Below, piece after piece: positions 1 through 9,119 of a DNA stretch of 64,000 nucleotides (the stretch's first letter is position 1; every line of letters starts with the position of its first letter). The translations under genes and the position numbers were made by a program. The notes below the pieces were generated by a model. That model was not told the origin of the DNA and did no database searches. It worked only from the letters and a program-made list of their open reading frames with translations. The DNA is from Paraburkholderia kururiensis. Its GTDB lineage: Bacteria; Pseudomonadota; Gammaproteobacteria; Burkholderiales; Burkholderiaceae. The stretch covers positions 3,100,001 through 3,164,000 of the forward strand of contig NZ_CP139965.1 in assembly GCF_034424375.1 (NCBI RefSeq), written 5' to 3'.

Positions 1-3000
1 TCCACCGCGGCACGCGCGCCCGACATGGTCGTGTAGTACGTGACCTTGTTTGCCTGTGCGCTCATGCGGATGGAACGCGAGTCCGCGATCGCCGATCGGG
101 TCTCGTCCACCGTCGTGAACACGAGCGCGATCTCGCCGTTCTTGATCATGTCGACGATGTGCGGACGGCCGTCCTTCACCTTGTTCACCACCTTCACCGG
201 CACGCCGGCCGCCTGGATGGCCGCAGCCGTGCCGCGCGTCGCGACGATCGGGTAGCCGAGTTCGTGCAGCATGCGCGCGACTTCGACCGCCTTCGGCTTG
301 TCGGCGTCCATCACGGTGAGCAGCACCGTGCCGGACTCCGGCAGGCGCGAACCCGCTGCGAGCTGCGACTTGAAGAGCGCCTCGCCGAAGGTCTTGCCCA
401 CGCCCATCACTTCGCCGGTCGAACGCATTTCCGGTCCGAGCACCGGGTCGACGGTCGGGAACTTGACGAACGGGAACACCGCTTCCTTCACGCTGAAGTA
501 AGGCGGCACCACTTCGCGCGTCACGCCCTGCTCCGCGAGTTTCTGACCCACCATCGCACGGGCGGCGATCTTCGCGAGCGGCAGGCTGGTCGCCTTCGAA
601 ACGTACGGCACCGTACGCGACGCACGCGGATTCACTTCGAGCACGTAGATCACATCGCGCTTCGAGCCGTCATCTTGCGGGACCTGCTGGATCGCAAACT
701 GCACGTTCATCAGGCCGACTACGTTGAGCGCCTTCGCCATTGCGGCCGTCTGGCGCTTGAGCTCGGCAACCGTTTCCTGCGAGAGCGAATACGGCGGCAG
801 CGAGCACGCCGAGTCGCCCGAGTGCACGCCGGCCTGCTCGATGTGTTCCATCACGCCGCCGATGAACACGGCCTCGCCGTCCGAGATGCAATCCACGTCG
901 CACTCGATGGCGTCGTTGAGGAAGCGGTCGAGCAGCACCGGCGAGTCGTTCGAAACCTTCACGGCCTCGCGCATGTAGCGTTCGAGGTCGCGCGGCTCGT
1001 GCACGATTTCCATGGCGCGGCCGCCCAGCACATACGACGGGCGCACGACGAGCGGATAGCCGATCTCGTCGGCCAGCTTGAGTGCCTCGTCTTCGGTACG
1101 CGCGGTGCGGTTGGGCGGCTGACGCAGATTCAGGTCCTGCAGCAGCTTCTGGAAACGCTCGCGGTCTTCCGCCGCGTCGATCATGTCAGGCGACGTACCG
1201 ACGATAGGCACGCCGTTCGCCTCGAGGTCGAGCGCGAGCTTGAGCGGCGTCTGGCCGCCGTACTGCACGATCACGCCGAGCGGCTTTTCCTTGTCGACGA
1301 TTTCGAGCACGTCTTCGAGCGTGAGCGGTTCGAAGTACAGACGGTCCGACGTGTCGTAGTCGGTGGAAACGGTCTCGGGGTTGCAGTTCACCATGATCGT
1401 TTCGTAACCGTCTTCGCGCATCGCGAGGGCGGCATGCACGCAGCAGTAGTCGAATTCGATCCCCTGGCCGATGCGGTTCGGGCCACCGCCCAGCACCATG
1501 ATCTTCTTCTTGTCGGTGGGCTGCGCTTCGCACTCTTCCTCGTAGGTCGAGTACATGTACGCGGTCTTCGTGGCGAACTCGGCTGCGCACGTATCCACGC
1601 GCTTGTACACGGGGCGCACGTTGAGTTCGATGCGGCGGCGGCGCACGTCGGTCTGCGTCGCGCCCAGCAGCTTCGCGAGGCGTCGGTCCGAGAAGCCGCT
1701 CTGCTTGAGGAAGTACAGTTCTTCCTTCGAAAGGCTCGCGAGCGTGCGGCCGGCGAGCGCCTTCTCCTTAAGCACGATCTGTTCGATCTGTGCGAGGAAC
1801 CACGGATCGATCGACGTTTCCTCGAACACTTCCTCTCGCGTCATGCCGAGGCGGAACGCGTCGCCCACATACCAGATGCGGTCGGGACCAGCCTCGCCGA
1901 TCTGGCGGATCACTTCGTCGCGGTTCGTGGTCTTTTCGTCGAGCCCGTCCACGCCCACTTCGAGACCGCGCAGCGCCTTCTGGAACGACTCCTGGAACGT
2001 GCGGCCGATGGCCATCACTTCGCCCACAGACTTCATCTGCGTCGTCAAGCGCGGGTCGGCTTCGCGGAATTTCTCGAATGCGAAGCGCGGAATCTTAGTG
2101 ACCACGTAGTCGATGGTCGGTTCGAACGAGGCCGGCGTCTGCCCGCCCGTGATCTCGTTCTTGAGTTCGTCGAGCGTGTAGCCCACGGCGAGCTTCGCCG
2201 CGACCTTCGCGATGGGGAAGCCCGTCGCCTTCGACGCGAGCGCCGACGAACGCGACACGCGCGGGTTCATCTCGATCACGATCATGCGGCCGTTCTGCGG
2301 ATTGATCGAGAACTGCACGTTCGAGCCGCCCGTATCCACACCGATCTCGCGCAGCACCGCGAGCGAGGCATCGCGCAGGATCTGGTATTCCTTGTCTGTG
2401 AGCGTTTGCGCCGGCGCGACGGTGATCGAGTCGCCGGTATGAATGCCCATCGGGTCGAGGTTCTCGATCGAGCACACGATAATGCAGTTGTCCTTTCTAT
2501 CGCGGACCACTTCCATCTCGTACTCTTTCCAGCCCAACAGCGATTCTTCGATCAGAAGCTCGCGCGTGGGCGAAAGATCGAGCCCACGCTTGCAGATCTC
2601 CTCGAACTCTTCGCGGTTGTACGCAATGCCGCCGCCCGAGCCGCCCAGCGTGAACGAAGGACGGATCACGATAGGGTAGCCGCCGGTGCCGGTGGCCTGC
2701 GCGATTTCCGCGTGCACCTTGAGCGCCTCTTCCATCGAGTGCGCCGTGCCCGACTTCGCCGAGCCAAGGCCGATCTTCGTCATCGCGTCCTTGAACTTCT
2801 GGCGGTCTTCGGCCTTGTCGATGGCCTCGGGCGACGCGCCGATCAGCTCGACGCCGTACTTCGCCAGCACGCCTTCGCGGAACAGGTCGAGCGCGCAGTT
2901 GAGCGCGGTCTGACCGCCCATCGTCGGCAGGATCGCGTCCGGGCGTTCCTTCGCGATGATGCGCTCCACCACTTCCCACGTGATCGGCTCGATGTAGGTG

Positions 3001-3188
3001 ACGTCGGCCGTGTTCGGGTCGGTCATGATCGTCGCCGGATTGCTATTGACGAGAATGACCTTGTAGCCCTCCTCCCGCAACGCCTTGCACGCCTGCGCGC
3101 CCGAATAATCGAACTCGCACGCCTGGCCGATGATGATCGGACCGGCGCCGATGATGAGGATGCTCTTGATGTCTGTCCGCTTGGGCAT
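1..3188 (-). CDS. carB: Carbamoyl-phosphate synthase large subunit (3' end cut by window edge)
   Basis: CarB makes carbamoyl phosphate from bicarbonate, two ATP and ammonia supplied by CarA, feeding both arginine and pyrimidine synthesis in the cytoplasm. The frame opens with MPKRTDIKSILIIGAGPI, the canonical CarB N-terminus (nucleotide-binding GAGPI loop), and runs open to base 1. About 1062 codons are present of the usual roughly 1080, so only the last 15-25 residues are missing. Family knowledge gives two homologous ATP-grasp halves and a C-terminal allosteric domain that binds UMP/ornithine. It lies 99 bp downstream of carA in the same orientation and is almost certainly co-transcribed. 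Start chosen at the ATG giving MPKRTDIK. Confidence 0.97.
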   Translation of the reverse strand, partial: MPKRTDIKSILIIGAGPIIIGQACEFDYSGAQACKALREEGYKVILVNSNPATIMTDPNTADVTYIEPITWEVVERIIAKERPDAILPTMGGQTALNCALDLFREGVLAKYGVELIGASPEAIDKAEDRQKFKDAMTKIGLGSAKSGTAHSMEEALKVHAEIAQATGTGGYPIVIRPSFTLGGSGGGIAYNREEFEEICKRGLDLSPTRELLIEESLLGWKEYEMEVVRDRKDNCIIVCSIENLDPMGIHTGDSITVAPAQTLTDKEYQILRDASLAVLREIGVDTGGSNVQFSINPQNGRMIVIEMNPRVSRSSALASKATGFPIAKVAAKLAVGYTLDELKNEITGGQTPASFEPTIDYVVTKIPRFAFEKFREADPRLTTQMKSVGEVMAIGRTFQESFQKALRGLEVGVDGLDEKTTNRDEVIRQIGEAGPDRIWYVGDAFRLGMTREEVFEETSIDPWFLAQIEQIVLKEKALAGRTLASLSKEELYFLKQSGFSDRRLAKLLGATQTDVRRRRIELNVRPVYKRVDTCAAEFATKTAYMYSTYEEECEAQPTDKKKIMVLGGGPNRIGQGIEFDYCCVHAALAMREDGYETIMVNCNPETVSTDYDTSDRLYFEPLTLEDVLEIVDKEKPLGVIVQYGGQTPLKLALDLEANGVPIVGTSPDMIDAAEDRERFQKLLQDLNLRQPPNRTARTEDEALKLADEIGYPLVVRPSYVLGGRAMEIVHEPRDLERYMREAVKVSNDSPVLLDRFLNDAIECDVDCISDGEAVFIGGVMEHIEQAGVHSGDSACSLPPYSLSQETVAELKRQTAAMAKALNVVGLMNVQFAIQQVPQDDGSKRDVIYVLEVNPRASRTVPYVSKATSLPLAKIAARAMVGQKLAEQGVTREVVPPYFSVKEAVFPFVKFPTVDPVLGPEMRSTGEVMGVGKTFGEALFKSQLAAGSRLPESGTVLLTVMDADKPKAVEVARMLHELGYPIVATRGTAAAIQAAGVPVKVVNKVKDGRPHIVDMIKNGEIALVFTTVDETRSAIADSRSIRMSAQANKVTYYTTMSGARAAV

Positions 3189-3287
3189 AACGCTCTCGTA
3201 GATGTATTCCTGTGTTCCTTGCTTGCTCGCGCGCCTGGGCGGCTGCGTGATTCGCGCTGCCTGCGCTGCGTCGTTCGTGCCGGGTCT

Positions 3288-4454
3288 TTACGCGGCAGCC
3301 GTGCGGTCCGTCGCGCCGGCGTTGCGGGCGGCGTCCATCAGCGCCGTGAACCGGTCGAACAGATAGCCGATGTCGTGCGGCCCCGGCGATGCCTCCGGGT
3401 GACCCTGGAAGCAGAACGCCGGCTTGTCGGTCAGCGCGAAGCCCTGCAGCGTGCCGTCGAACAGCGACACGTGCGTCACACGCGCGTTGGCGGGCAGCGT
3501 ATCGGCATCCACGGCGAAGCCATGGTTCTGCGACGTAATCACGACGCGGCCGTCCGCGAGATCCTTCACCGGGTGGTTCGCGCCGTGGTGGCCGGTCTTC
3601 ATCTTCATCGTCTTTGCGCCGACGGCGAGCCCCATGATCTGGTGGCCGAGGCAAATGCCGAACGTCGGAATGCCGCGCGCGATGAATTCTTTCGTGGCCG
3701 CGATGGCGTAGTCGCACGGCTCCGGGTCGCCGGGGCCGTTCGAGAGAAAGATGCCGTCAGGATTGAGCGCGAGCGCGTCGGCGGCGCTCGCCTGCGCCGG
3801 CAGCACGGTCACGTGGCAGCCGCGCTGCGCGAGCATGCGCAGAATGTTGTGCTTCACGCCGTAGTCGAATGCGACCACGCGATACTTCGGCTCGTTCTGC
3901 ACGCCGTAGCCTTCGCCCAGTTGCCATTCGGTCGTAGTCCAGACGTATTCGCGCTGCGTCGAGACCACCTTCGCGAGGTCCATGCCGGCAAGGCCGGGGA
4001 ACGAGCGCGCCAGTTCGACGGCCTGGGCCTCGTCGGCCGAGCCCGCTACGATCGCGCCGTTTTGCGCGCCCTTGTCGCGCAGGATACGCGTGAGCTTGCG
4101 CGTGTCGATGCCCGCGATCGCGACCACGTTTTCGTCGCGCAGATAGTCAGAAAGCGAACGCTCCATGCGGAAGTTCGACGCGAGCCCCGGCAGGTCGCGA
4201 ATGATGAGACCGGCGGCATGGACTTTCGTGGCTTCGACGTCTTCAGCGTTGACGCCGACGTTGCCGATGTGCGGATACGTGAGGGTGACGATCTGGCGGG
4301 CGTAGCTCGGGTCGGTCAGGATTTCCTGATAGCCCGTCATGGCCGTGTTAAACACGACTTCGCCGATGGTGTGGCCCGGCGCGCCGATCGAGTAACCACG
4401 AAAGACCGTGCCGTCGGCAAGCGCGAGCAAAGCAGGAGAAAAAGACGGCAACAC
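3288..4454 (-). CDS. carA: Carbamoyl-phosphate synthase small (glutaminase) subunit
   Basis: CarA hydrolyses glutamine and channels ammonia to CarB. The 388-residue product begins VLPSFSPALLALADGTVFRG, the normal CarA N-terminus, with a C-terminal class I glutamine amidotransferase domain showing the nucleophile elbow GICLGHQIMG and the catalytic His/Glu motif GHPEASPGP. I chose the GTG at 4452-4454 because AAGGAG lies 7 nt upstream and the match to CarA starts there. The frame stays open upstream for 66 more codons, but that part is Arg/Pro-rich and unlike CarA. First gene of carAB. Confidence 0.96.
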   Translation of the reverse strand: MLPSFSPALLALADGTVFRGYSIGAPGHTIGEVVFNTAMTGYQEILTDPSYARQIVTLTYPHIGNVGVNAEDVEATKVHAAGLIIRDLPGLASNFRMERSLSDYLRDENVVAIAGIDTRKLTRILRDKGAQNGAIVAGSADEAQAVELARSFPGLAGMDLAKVVSTQREYVWTTTEWQLGEGYGVQNEPKYRVVAFDYGVKHNILRMLAQRGCHVTVLPAQASAADALALNPDGIFLSNGPGDPEPCDYAIAATKEFIARGIPTFGICLGHQIMGLAVGAKTMKMKTGHHGANHPVKDLADGRVVITSQNHGFAVDADTLPANARVTHVSLFDGTLQGFALTDKPAFCFQGHPEASPGPHDIGYLFDRFTALMDAARNAGATDRTAAA

Positions 4455-4961
4455 GGGAGACTCCTTGGGGGAACACCCTGTTGCCGACCTGTTGATCCGA
4501 CCGTACGGGCTGAAGCGGCGGCATCGTTCGATGCGCGCGAGAGCCCGGTCGCGGCTGGCGGCAGGCGTCGCGCTCGCGGCGGGCGGCCCCGGCTCTGAAC
4601 GAGCGGACCGGACGGGAGCTGCGGCGCGCCTTCCGCTGCCTGTTGCGTCCATATTGCGTGCGAATGCACGCCGACGCGCGGCGGATGAACGGTTTGGAGG
4701 AGGTAGGCGCTAGGGTGCGGGTTGATAAGCTGAAACTTTCGAATTATAGCCTGAAAGCGAGGTTATCTTCAAATGCGGGGCCGTTCGGGCCAGAACCACG
4801 GCGGTTCGCTGGCTGCGCATTCACTATAAGTCCACGGAGGTACGATGGGCGGCGGATCGGTTCGGTGCCGCGCGTGCGAGCGAAGCTCGGAATCACGACC
4901 CACGAACACTGGAACGGCACCGCGCTTCACCCTGCATCCAACCCGCCTCGGGTCGCGTCGC
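4455..4961. other. Intergenic region between carA and MFS gene; carA leader
   Basis: About 500 bp with no convincing gene. The half nearest carA would be a leader of roughly 280 nt if the promoter at 4743-4772 is used. The remainder is the 3' flank of the MFS gene. I see no strong intrinsic terminator and no clear leader peptide or riboswitch. Confidence 0.6.
4743..4772 (-). promoter_or_regulatory. Predicted sigma70 promoter of carAB
   Basis: On the minus strand TTGAAG (4772-4767) is followed after 18 bp by a perfect TATAAT (4748-4743). Transcription would begin near 4736 and yield a leader of about 280 nt before carA. Prediction from sequence only. Confidence 0.6.
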
Positions 4962-6206
4962 TCAGAACTGCCGCTCGGCCGAAAGCGCCGCCGATTCCGC
5001 CATCGCCGGACCCGGCAGGACATACCACACCGCACTTGCGATCTGCAGGGCAATCAGGATGCCCCAGGCAGCGAGATGCGCCGCCCGCGGATAATGGCCA
5101 CCCGTTTCCGGCCAGTGCGACAGCACGGCCCCCACGCCGATCTGAAAACCGAATATGAGCAGAAAGATCACGAGCGTGAGTGTCGTATTGGCACGCCCGA
5201 TCAGATGCGCCGGGAAATGGCGCGCCATCACCGCGTAACTGAGGATGCCCGTACCGCCAAAGAATCCGTAAGCGGCCCACAAAAAACCAGCGGGCAGCGG
5301 CGCGTCGCACACGATCAACACCTGGGTAACGACGAACAGCGCCATGCCGATGCCGCAAAACGCGTGCAGGGAAACGCCTCGGCGCTCAAGGCTGCGAGCC
5401 GCCGCGCCGAAGCCCACGCAGCCCGCCATCATCGCGAATCCCAGCACCGATACGAGCGCGGCAGCGGATGGCCCCGTGAAGCGCCCGACATCGCGCAACC
5501 ATGCGCCGACCCACAGCGATTGCATCGCGTAAAAGACGCCTTGCGTGACGACGGAGAACGACGCCATCCTCCAGAACGCCGCGCTGCGCATGATGTGCCA
5601 GGTGCCCTTGAACTGGTTCACGAGGCCACCCTGACGATGCCGCGGGTCATGCACTTCCGGCGCACCGAGCCAGAGCGCGACAGACACGCCCACCGTAAGC
5701 ACGCCTAGCCCGATACACACCATGCGCCAGCCCGCGAACGTCAACAGCCACGTGAGCGGCGATCCAACCGCGACGCCACCCAATCCGCCGACCGCCATCA
5801 CCAGTCCATTCATGAGCGGCAGTCGTGCCTGCGGGTAATGCTGGGCAAGCGCCTTGAAGGCCGCGCCAAGGCATACGGAAACGCCCACGCCGATCAACAG
5901 CCGCCCCGCCATCATCCCCGCCACGCCCTGAGCGGCGCCGAAGACCCATACGCCGGCGGCTGCGAACAGGAGCATCCCCGCCGTCACGCGGCGCGCGCCG
6001 TAGTGATCGAGCAGTACGCCTGCCGGAATCTGCGCACCGGCGAAGCCGAGAAAGTAGAGGCTCGTGAGAAGACCCAGATCGGCTGCGGAAAGCCCCAGCT
6101 CGCGCGTGATCAACGGCGCGAAGCCGAGATTGACCCCGCGGAACACGTACGAGACGAAATACCCGGCGGAAAACAGCACGAACACACGCAGTTGGGCAGG
6201 CGACAT
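4962..6206 (-). CDS. Major facilitator superfamily transporter, substrate unknown
   Basis: A 414-residue inner-membrane protein made mostly of hydrophobic helices, as expected for a 12-TM MFS permease. After the first helix it shows GLSAADLGLLTSLYFLGFAG and then LLDHYGARRV, the loop 2-3 signature (G-X-L-aD-rxGxrr). The start is taken at MSPAQLRVFVLF because the open frame upstream (80 codons to 6446) is Arg-rich and unlike an MFS N-terminus; a GTG two codons upstream is also possible. It is flanked by carA and mltD, both on the same strand, with intergenic space on each side, so the context does not indicate a substrate. Nitrate/sugar-phosphate/aromatic-acid porters are possible. Confidence 0.85.
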   Translation of the reverse strand: MSPAQLRVFVLFSAGYFVSYVFRGVNLGFAPLITRELGLSAADLGLLTSLYFLGFAGAQIPAGVLLDHYGARRVTAGMLLFAAAGVWVFGAAQGVAGMMAGRLLIGVGVSVCLGAAFKALAQHYPQARLPLMNGLVMAVGGLGGVAVGSPLTWLLTFAGWRMVCIGLGVLTVGVSVALWLGAPEVHDPRHRQGGLVNQFKGTWHIMRSAAFWRMASFSVVTQGVFYAMQSLWVGAWLRDVGRFTGPSAAALVSVLGFAMMAGCVGFGAAARSLERRGVSLHAFCGIGMALFVVTQVLIVCDAPLPAGFLWAAYGFFGGTGILSYAVMARHFPAHLIGRANTTLTLVIFLLIFGFQIGVGAVLSHWPETGGHYPRAAHLAAWGILIALQIASAVWYVLPGPAMAESAALSAERQF

Positions 6207-6354
6207 AGGCACGAGGCTGTGTGACGGCCGGCGCACCGGCCAGCGCGAAACCGGAACGATACTGGAAACCGGCTGCGCTCGCCGGCCGCGGGTTCGACGC
6301 CACGCGCCGACGAATCCGCATCGAACCGCGACAAGAACAGCTGCGGCGGAAATG

Positions 6355-6382
6355 AAAACGCCGTCACGCAAAGGTGACGGCG
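6355..6382 (-). terminator. Intrinsic terminator downstream of mltD
   Basis: A perfect 9-bp stem CGCCGTCAC/GTGACGGCG with a 6-nt loop, followed on the minus strand by TTTTC. It lies about 85 bp beyond the mltD stop codon. Confidence 0.65.
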
Positions 6383-6465
6383 CATGAAAATACCAGGTGT
6401 GATCGGAGCGCGTTTCATGCGCTGCCCCCGCAACGCATGTGGTCACCCCAGGCGGGCCGCTTGTT

Positions 6466-8127
6466 TTACTTGCGCTTGCGCGCTTCGCCTGCGGTCTTCG
6501 GGCGGCTTGCCGCAGGCTTCGATGCCTTGCTGGAAACGCTTGCCGGCGCCTTCGACGTGACCGACGTTTTCTTCGCCGCCGCGGAAACCTTGACGACGCC
6601 GGTGCGAGCGTGACCGTGCTTCTTATCGTAGCGCGAAGCGCTGGGCTTGTCCGGAACGCTGGCGCTCACCTTTTCCACGCCGCCGCCCTGCACGTTGGTG
6701 GCGAGCTTCTCGGGGCCCGGCTCGCTCGGCATCGACTTGCCGACCGGCACGTGCAACACGAGCACCTGCCCCGGACCGACGAGCGTACGGTGCGTGCGGT
6801 TCCATGCCTGCAGCTGGCCGAGGGAGACGCCGTAGCGGCTCGCCACCGCAGCCATCGACTGCTTGCGGCGCACGCGGATCAGCATCTTGCGCGTATCGGG
6901 TACGTCGGGCTCCATGGCGAGCACGGCGCTTTCGGCGACGTCGGCGCTGATGTCTTCGTCGTCGTCATCGCCGCTGCGGGGCACCACCAGCGTAGAGCCC
7001 GGTTTCAGACGCATACCCGCCGGAATCTTGTTGACCGACATGAGCGTGTCCGCGTCCACGCCGATCTTCTCGGCGAGTGCCGCAGGCCGCGCGCGCTCGG
7101 TGACCGTGTACGTGGTCCACGACGAGAGCTGGCCCTTATAGGCCTTCAGATTGTGCTCGAACGCGCTCGCGTTATCGAACGGCAGCAGGATCTGGGGCTG
7201 AGTCGCGCCCAGGATGACCGGCTTCTTGAACGACGGATTGAGCGAGCGAAACTCGTCCGTGGACATGTTCGCGAGCTTCGCGGCGACGTCGACGTCCATG
7301 TCGTGCGACGTCGTGACCGTCACGAAGTACGGGTGATTCGGGATGGAGGGCAGCGCGAGCCCGTACTGCTGCGGGTTCATCACGATGTTCTTGACGGCCT
7401 GCAGCTTCGGCACGTAGTTGCGTGTCTCGTTCGGCATGCGCAGGCTCTGGTAATCCGTGGGCAGCCCCGCCGCCTGGTTGCGTGCGATGGCGCGCTGCAC
7501 GTTGCCCTCGCCCCAGTTGTACGCCGCGAGTGCGAGATACCAGTCGCCGAACATGTCATGCAGCCGCGAGAGGTAATCGAGCGCAGCGCTGGTCGATGCA
7601 AGCACGTCGCGGCGCTCGTCCTGCCACATGTTCTGCTTGAGGTTGTAGGTGCGGCCCGTGCCCGGCACGAACTGCCACATGCCCGCCGCCTTCGCGACCG
7701 AAAGCGCCTGCGGGTTGTACGCGGATTCGATGAACGGCAGCAGCGCGAGCTCGGTCGGCATATGTCGCGCTTCGAGCTCTTCGACGATGTGATAGAGGTA
7801 CTTCTGCGACCGCTCGGTCATGCGAGCCACGTAATCGGGGCGCTGCGCATACCAGTTGGCCTGCATGTCGACCAGGTCGCTCTGCAGGTCAGGCATCTGA
7901 AAACCGCGGCGGATGCGCGCCCACAGATCGGTATCGGCGCTGGTGAGCTGATCGACGGAACCGTTGTCGACGTCGATGGTTTCTTTCGCGGAGGCAGTCT
8001 TGCGGAGGGTATCGGCTACAACTTGCTGGGTATTGGGATCGGGTGAGGCAGATTGACTCGCAGTCGGTCCCTGGCTCGCGCACGCAGCAAGCATGAGGAC
8101 CACTAGCGCACTAAAGATAAATCGCAT
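6466..8127 (-). CDS. mltD: Membrane-bound lytic murein transglycosylase D-like lipoprotein with LysM repeats
   Basis: Cleaves the MurNAc-GlcNAc bond of peptidoglycan with 1,6-anhydro product formation, in the periplasm. The 553-residue product begins with a lipoprotein signal peptide (FSALVVLMLAACAS; the Cys would be lipidated). An SLT domain follows with catalytic Glu in LLPFIESAYNP and the downstream motif AAGMWQFVPGTG. Two LysM-like stretches come next (VTERARPAALAEKIGVDADT, and RVRRKQSMAAVASRYGVSL), then a Lys/Ala/Ser-rich tail. The ATG at 8125-8127 gives a correct signal peptide; the longer open frame adds 17 residues that would spoil it. Lies downstream of gloB on the same strand with its own promoter candidate and terminator. 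Confidence 0.92.
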   Translation of the reverse strand: MRFIFSALVVLMLAACASQGPTASQSASPDPNTQQVVADTLRKTASAKETIDVDNGSVDQLTSADTDLWARIRRGFQMPDLQSDLVDMQANWYAQRPDYVARMTERSQKYLYHIVEELEARHMPTELALLPFIESAYNPQALSVAKAAGMWQFVPGTGRTYNLKQNMWQDERRDVLASTSAALDYLSRLHDMFGDWYLALAAYNWGEGNVQRAIARNQAAGLPTDYQSLRMPNETRNYVPKLQAVKNIVMNPQQYGLALPSIPNHPYFVTVTTSHDMDVDVAAKLANMSTDEFRSLNPSFKKPVILGATQPQILLPFDNASAFEHNLKAYKGQLSSWTTYTVTERARPAALAEKIGVDADTLMSVNKIPAGMRLKPGSTLVVPRSGDDDDEDISADVAESAVLAMEPDVPDTRKMLIRVRRKQSMAAVASRYGVSLGQLQAWNRTHRTLVGPGQVLVLHVPVGKSMPSEPGPEKLATNVQGGGVEKVSASVPDKPSASRYDKKHGHARTGVVKVSAAAKKTSVTSKAPASVSSKASKPAASRPKTAGEARKRK

Positions 8128-8161
8128 GAATCGGCTTCCGCAAGGCTGGAATTTGGAGCCG

Positions 8162-8191
8162 ATGGTACGGGAAGCCAAGCGTTTCCGTCAA
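8162..8191 (-). promoter_or_regulatory. Candidate sigma70 promoter of mltD
   Basis: Minus-strand TTGACG, 18 bp, TACCAT, about 35 nt before the mltD ATG. The -10 match is only moderate. Confidence 0.4.
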
Positions 8192-8302
8192 TTGGAAATA
8201 ACGGGAAAAACCCAGCTAAATCCGATGCTTGGCCAATTTTCCATAGTGATGGGATGAAGATTGCCGCGATTTACAACGGGTCCAAAGTGCCTCGACAACG
8301 CT

Positions 8303-9100
8303 TCAACGAAAGCGATTTTTCCATTCCCGCATGAGCGTGAAGGCCGTCAAGCGGTCCGGCACCGTTTCGTGAAGCGACTGTGCAAGCGCGGCCTGCACGG
8401 CCGGTTCGTCGGCACGCAGGAACGGATTCACCGCTCGCTCGTGCGCGATGGTGGTGGGCAGCGTGGGCTCGTTTCGTTCGCGCCGGGCGGTGGCTTCGTC
8501 GCGCCAGGCTGCGAGATCGCTGTTGGCCGGCTCGCAGGCCAACGCGAACCGGATGTTGGAAAGCGTGTATTCGTGTGCGCAATGCACCTCGGTCGCGCCG
8601 GGCAGCGCCGCGAGCGCGTCGAGCGACGCCAGCATCTGCGCGGGCGTGCCCTCGAACAGCCGGCCGCAGCCACAGGCGAAGAGCGTGTCTCCGCAGAACA
8701 CGTGCGGCGTCCCGCGCGGGTCGGCCGCCTGGAAGTACGCGATATGACCACGCGTGTGGCCGGGCACGTCGATCACGGAAAATTCGAGCGCCGGCTGGGC
8801 GATGCGAACGTGGTCGCCGCCCGCGAGCGGGTGCGTGACGCAGGGAATCTGCTCGGCTGCCGGACCATAGACGGGCACCGCCTGGCCTTTCAGCAGATCG
8901 GCCACTCCGCCGACGTGGTCGTTGTGATGGTGCGTGAGTAAAATAGCGGCGAGCCGCCAGCCCCGCTTCGCCAGATACGCGCGTACCGGGCCGGCTTCGC
9001 CCGGATCGACGGCGATCGCATCGCGACCGTCCGACACGACCCAGACGTAGTTGTCTTCAAACGCCGGGACGGGTACGTATTCGTACGCAAGCGCATTCAT
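8303..9100 (-). CDS. gloB: Hydroxyacylglutathione hydrolase (glyoxalase II)
   Basis: Hydrolyses S-D-lactoylglutathione to D-lactate and glutathione, the second step of methylglyoxal detoxification. The 265-residue protein has the metallo-beta-lactamase zinc motif LTHHHNDHVGG near residue 55, a second metal-ligand region VPGHTRGHIAYF and later CAHEYTLSN, all typical of glyoxalase II. The start is the ATG giving MNALAYEYVPVPAFEDNYVW; a TTG six codons upstream is less likely. Divergent from the methyltransferase gene with only 19 bp between the start codons. The gloB/methyltransferase/rnhA/dnaQ order is the same as gloB/yafS/rnhA/dnaQ in E. coli. Confidence 0.95.
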   Translation of the reverse strand: MNALAYEYVPVPAFEDNYVWVVSDGRDAIAVDPGEAGPVRAYLAKRGWRLAAILLTHHHNDHVGGVADLLKGQAVPVYGPAAEQIPCVTHPLAGGDHVRIAQPALEFSVIDVPGHTRGHIAYFQAADPRGTPHVFCGDTLFACGCGRLFEGTPAQMLASLDALAALPGATEVHCAHEYTLSNIRFALACEPANSDLAAWRDEATARRERNEPTLPTTIAHERAVNPFLRADEPAVQAALAQSLHETVPDRLTAFTLMREWKNRFR

Positions 9101-9119
9101 GGGCGACGCATTCTTCAAT

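Noticed and set aside
159..4598. A 1479-codon open frame on the plus strand across carB and carA
   Set aside because: It is antisense to two clearly homologous genes, is Arg/His/Val-rich, and arises from GC-rich codon usage on the opposite strand.
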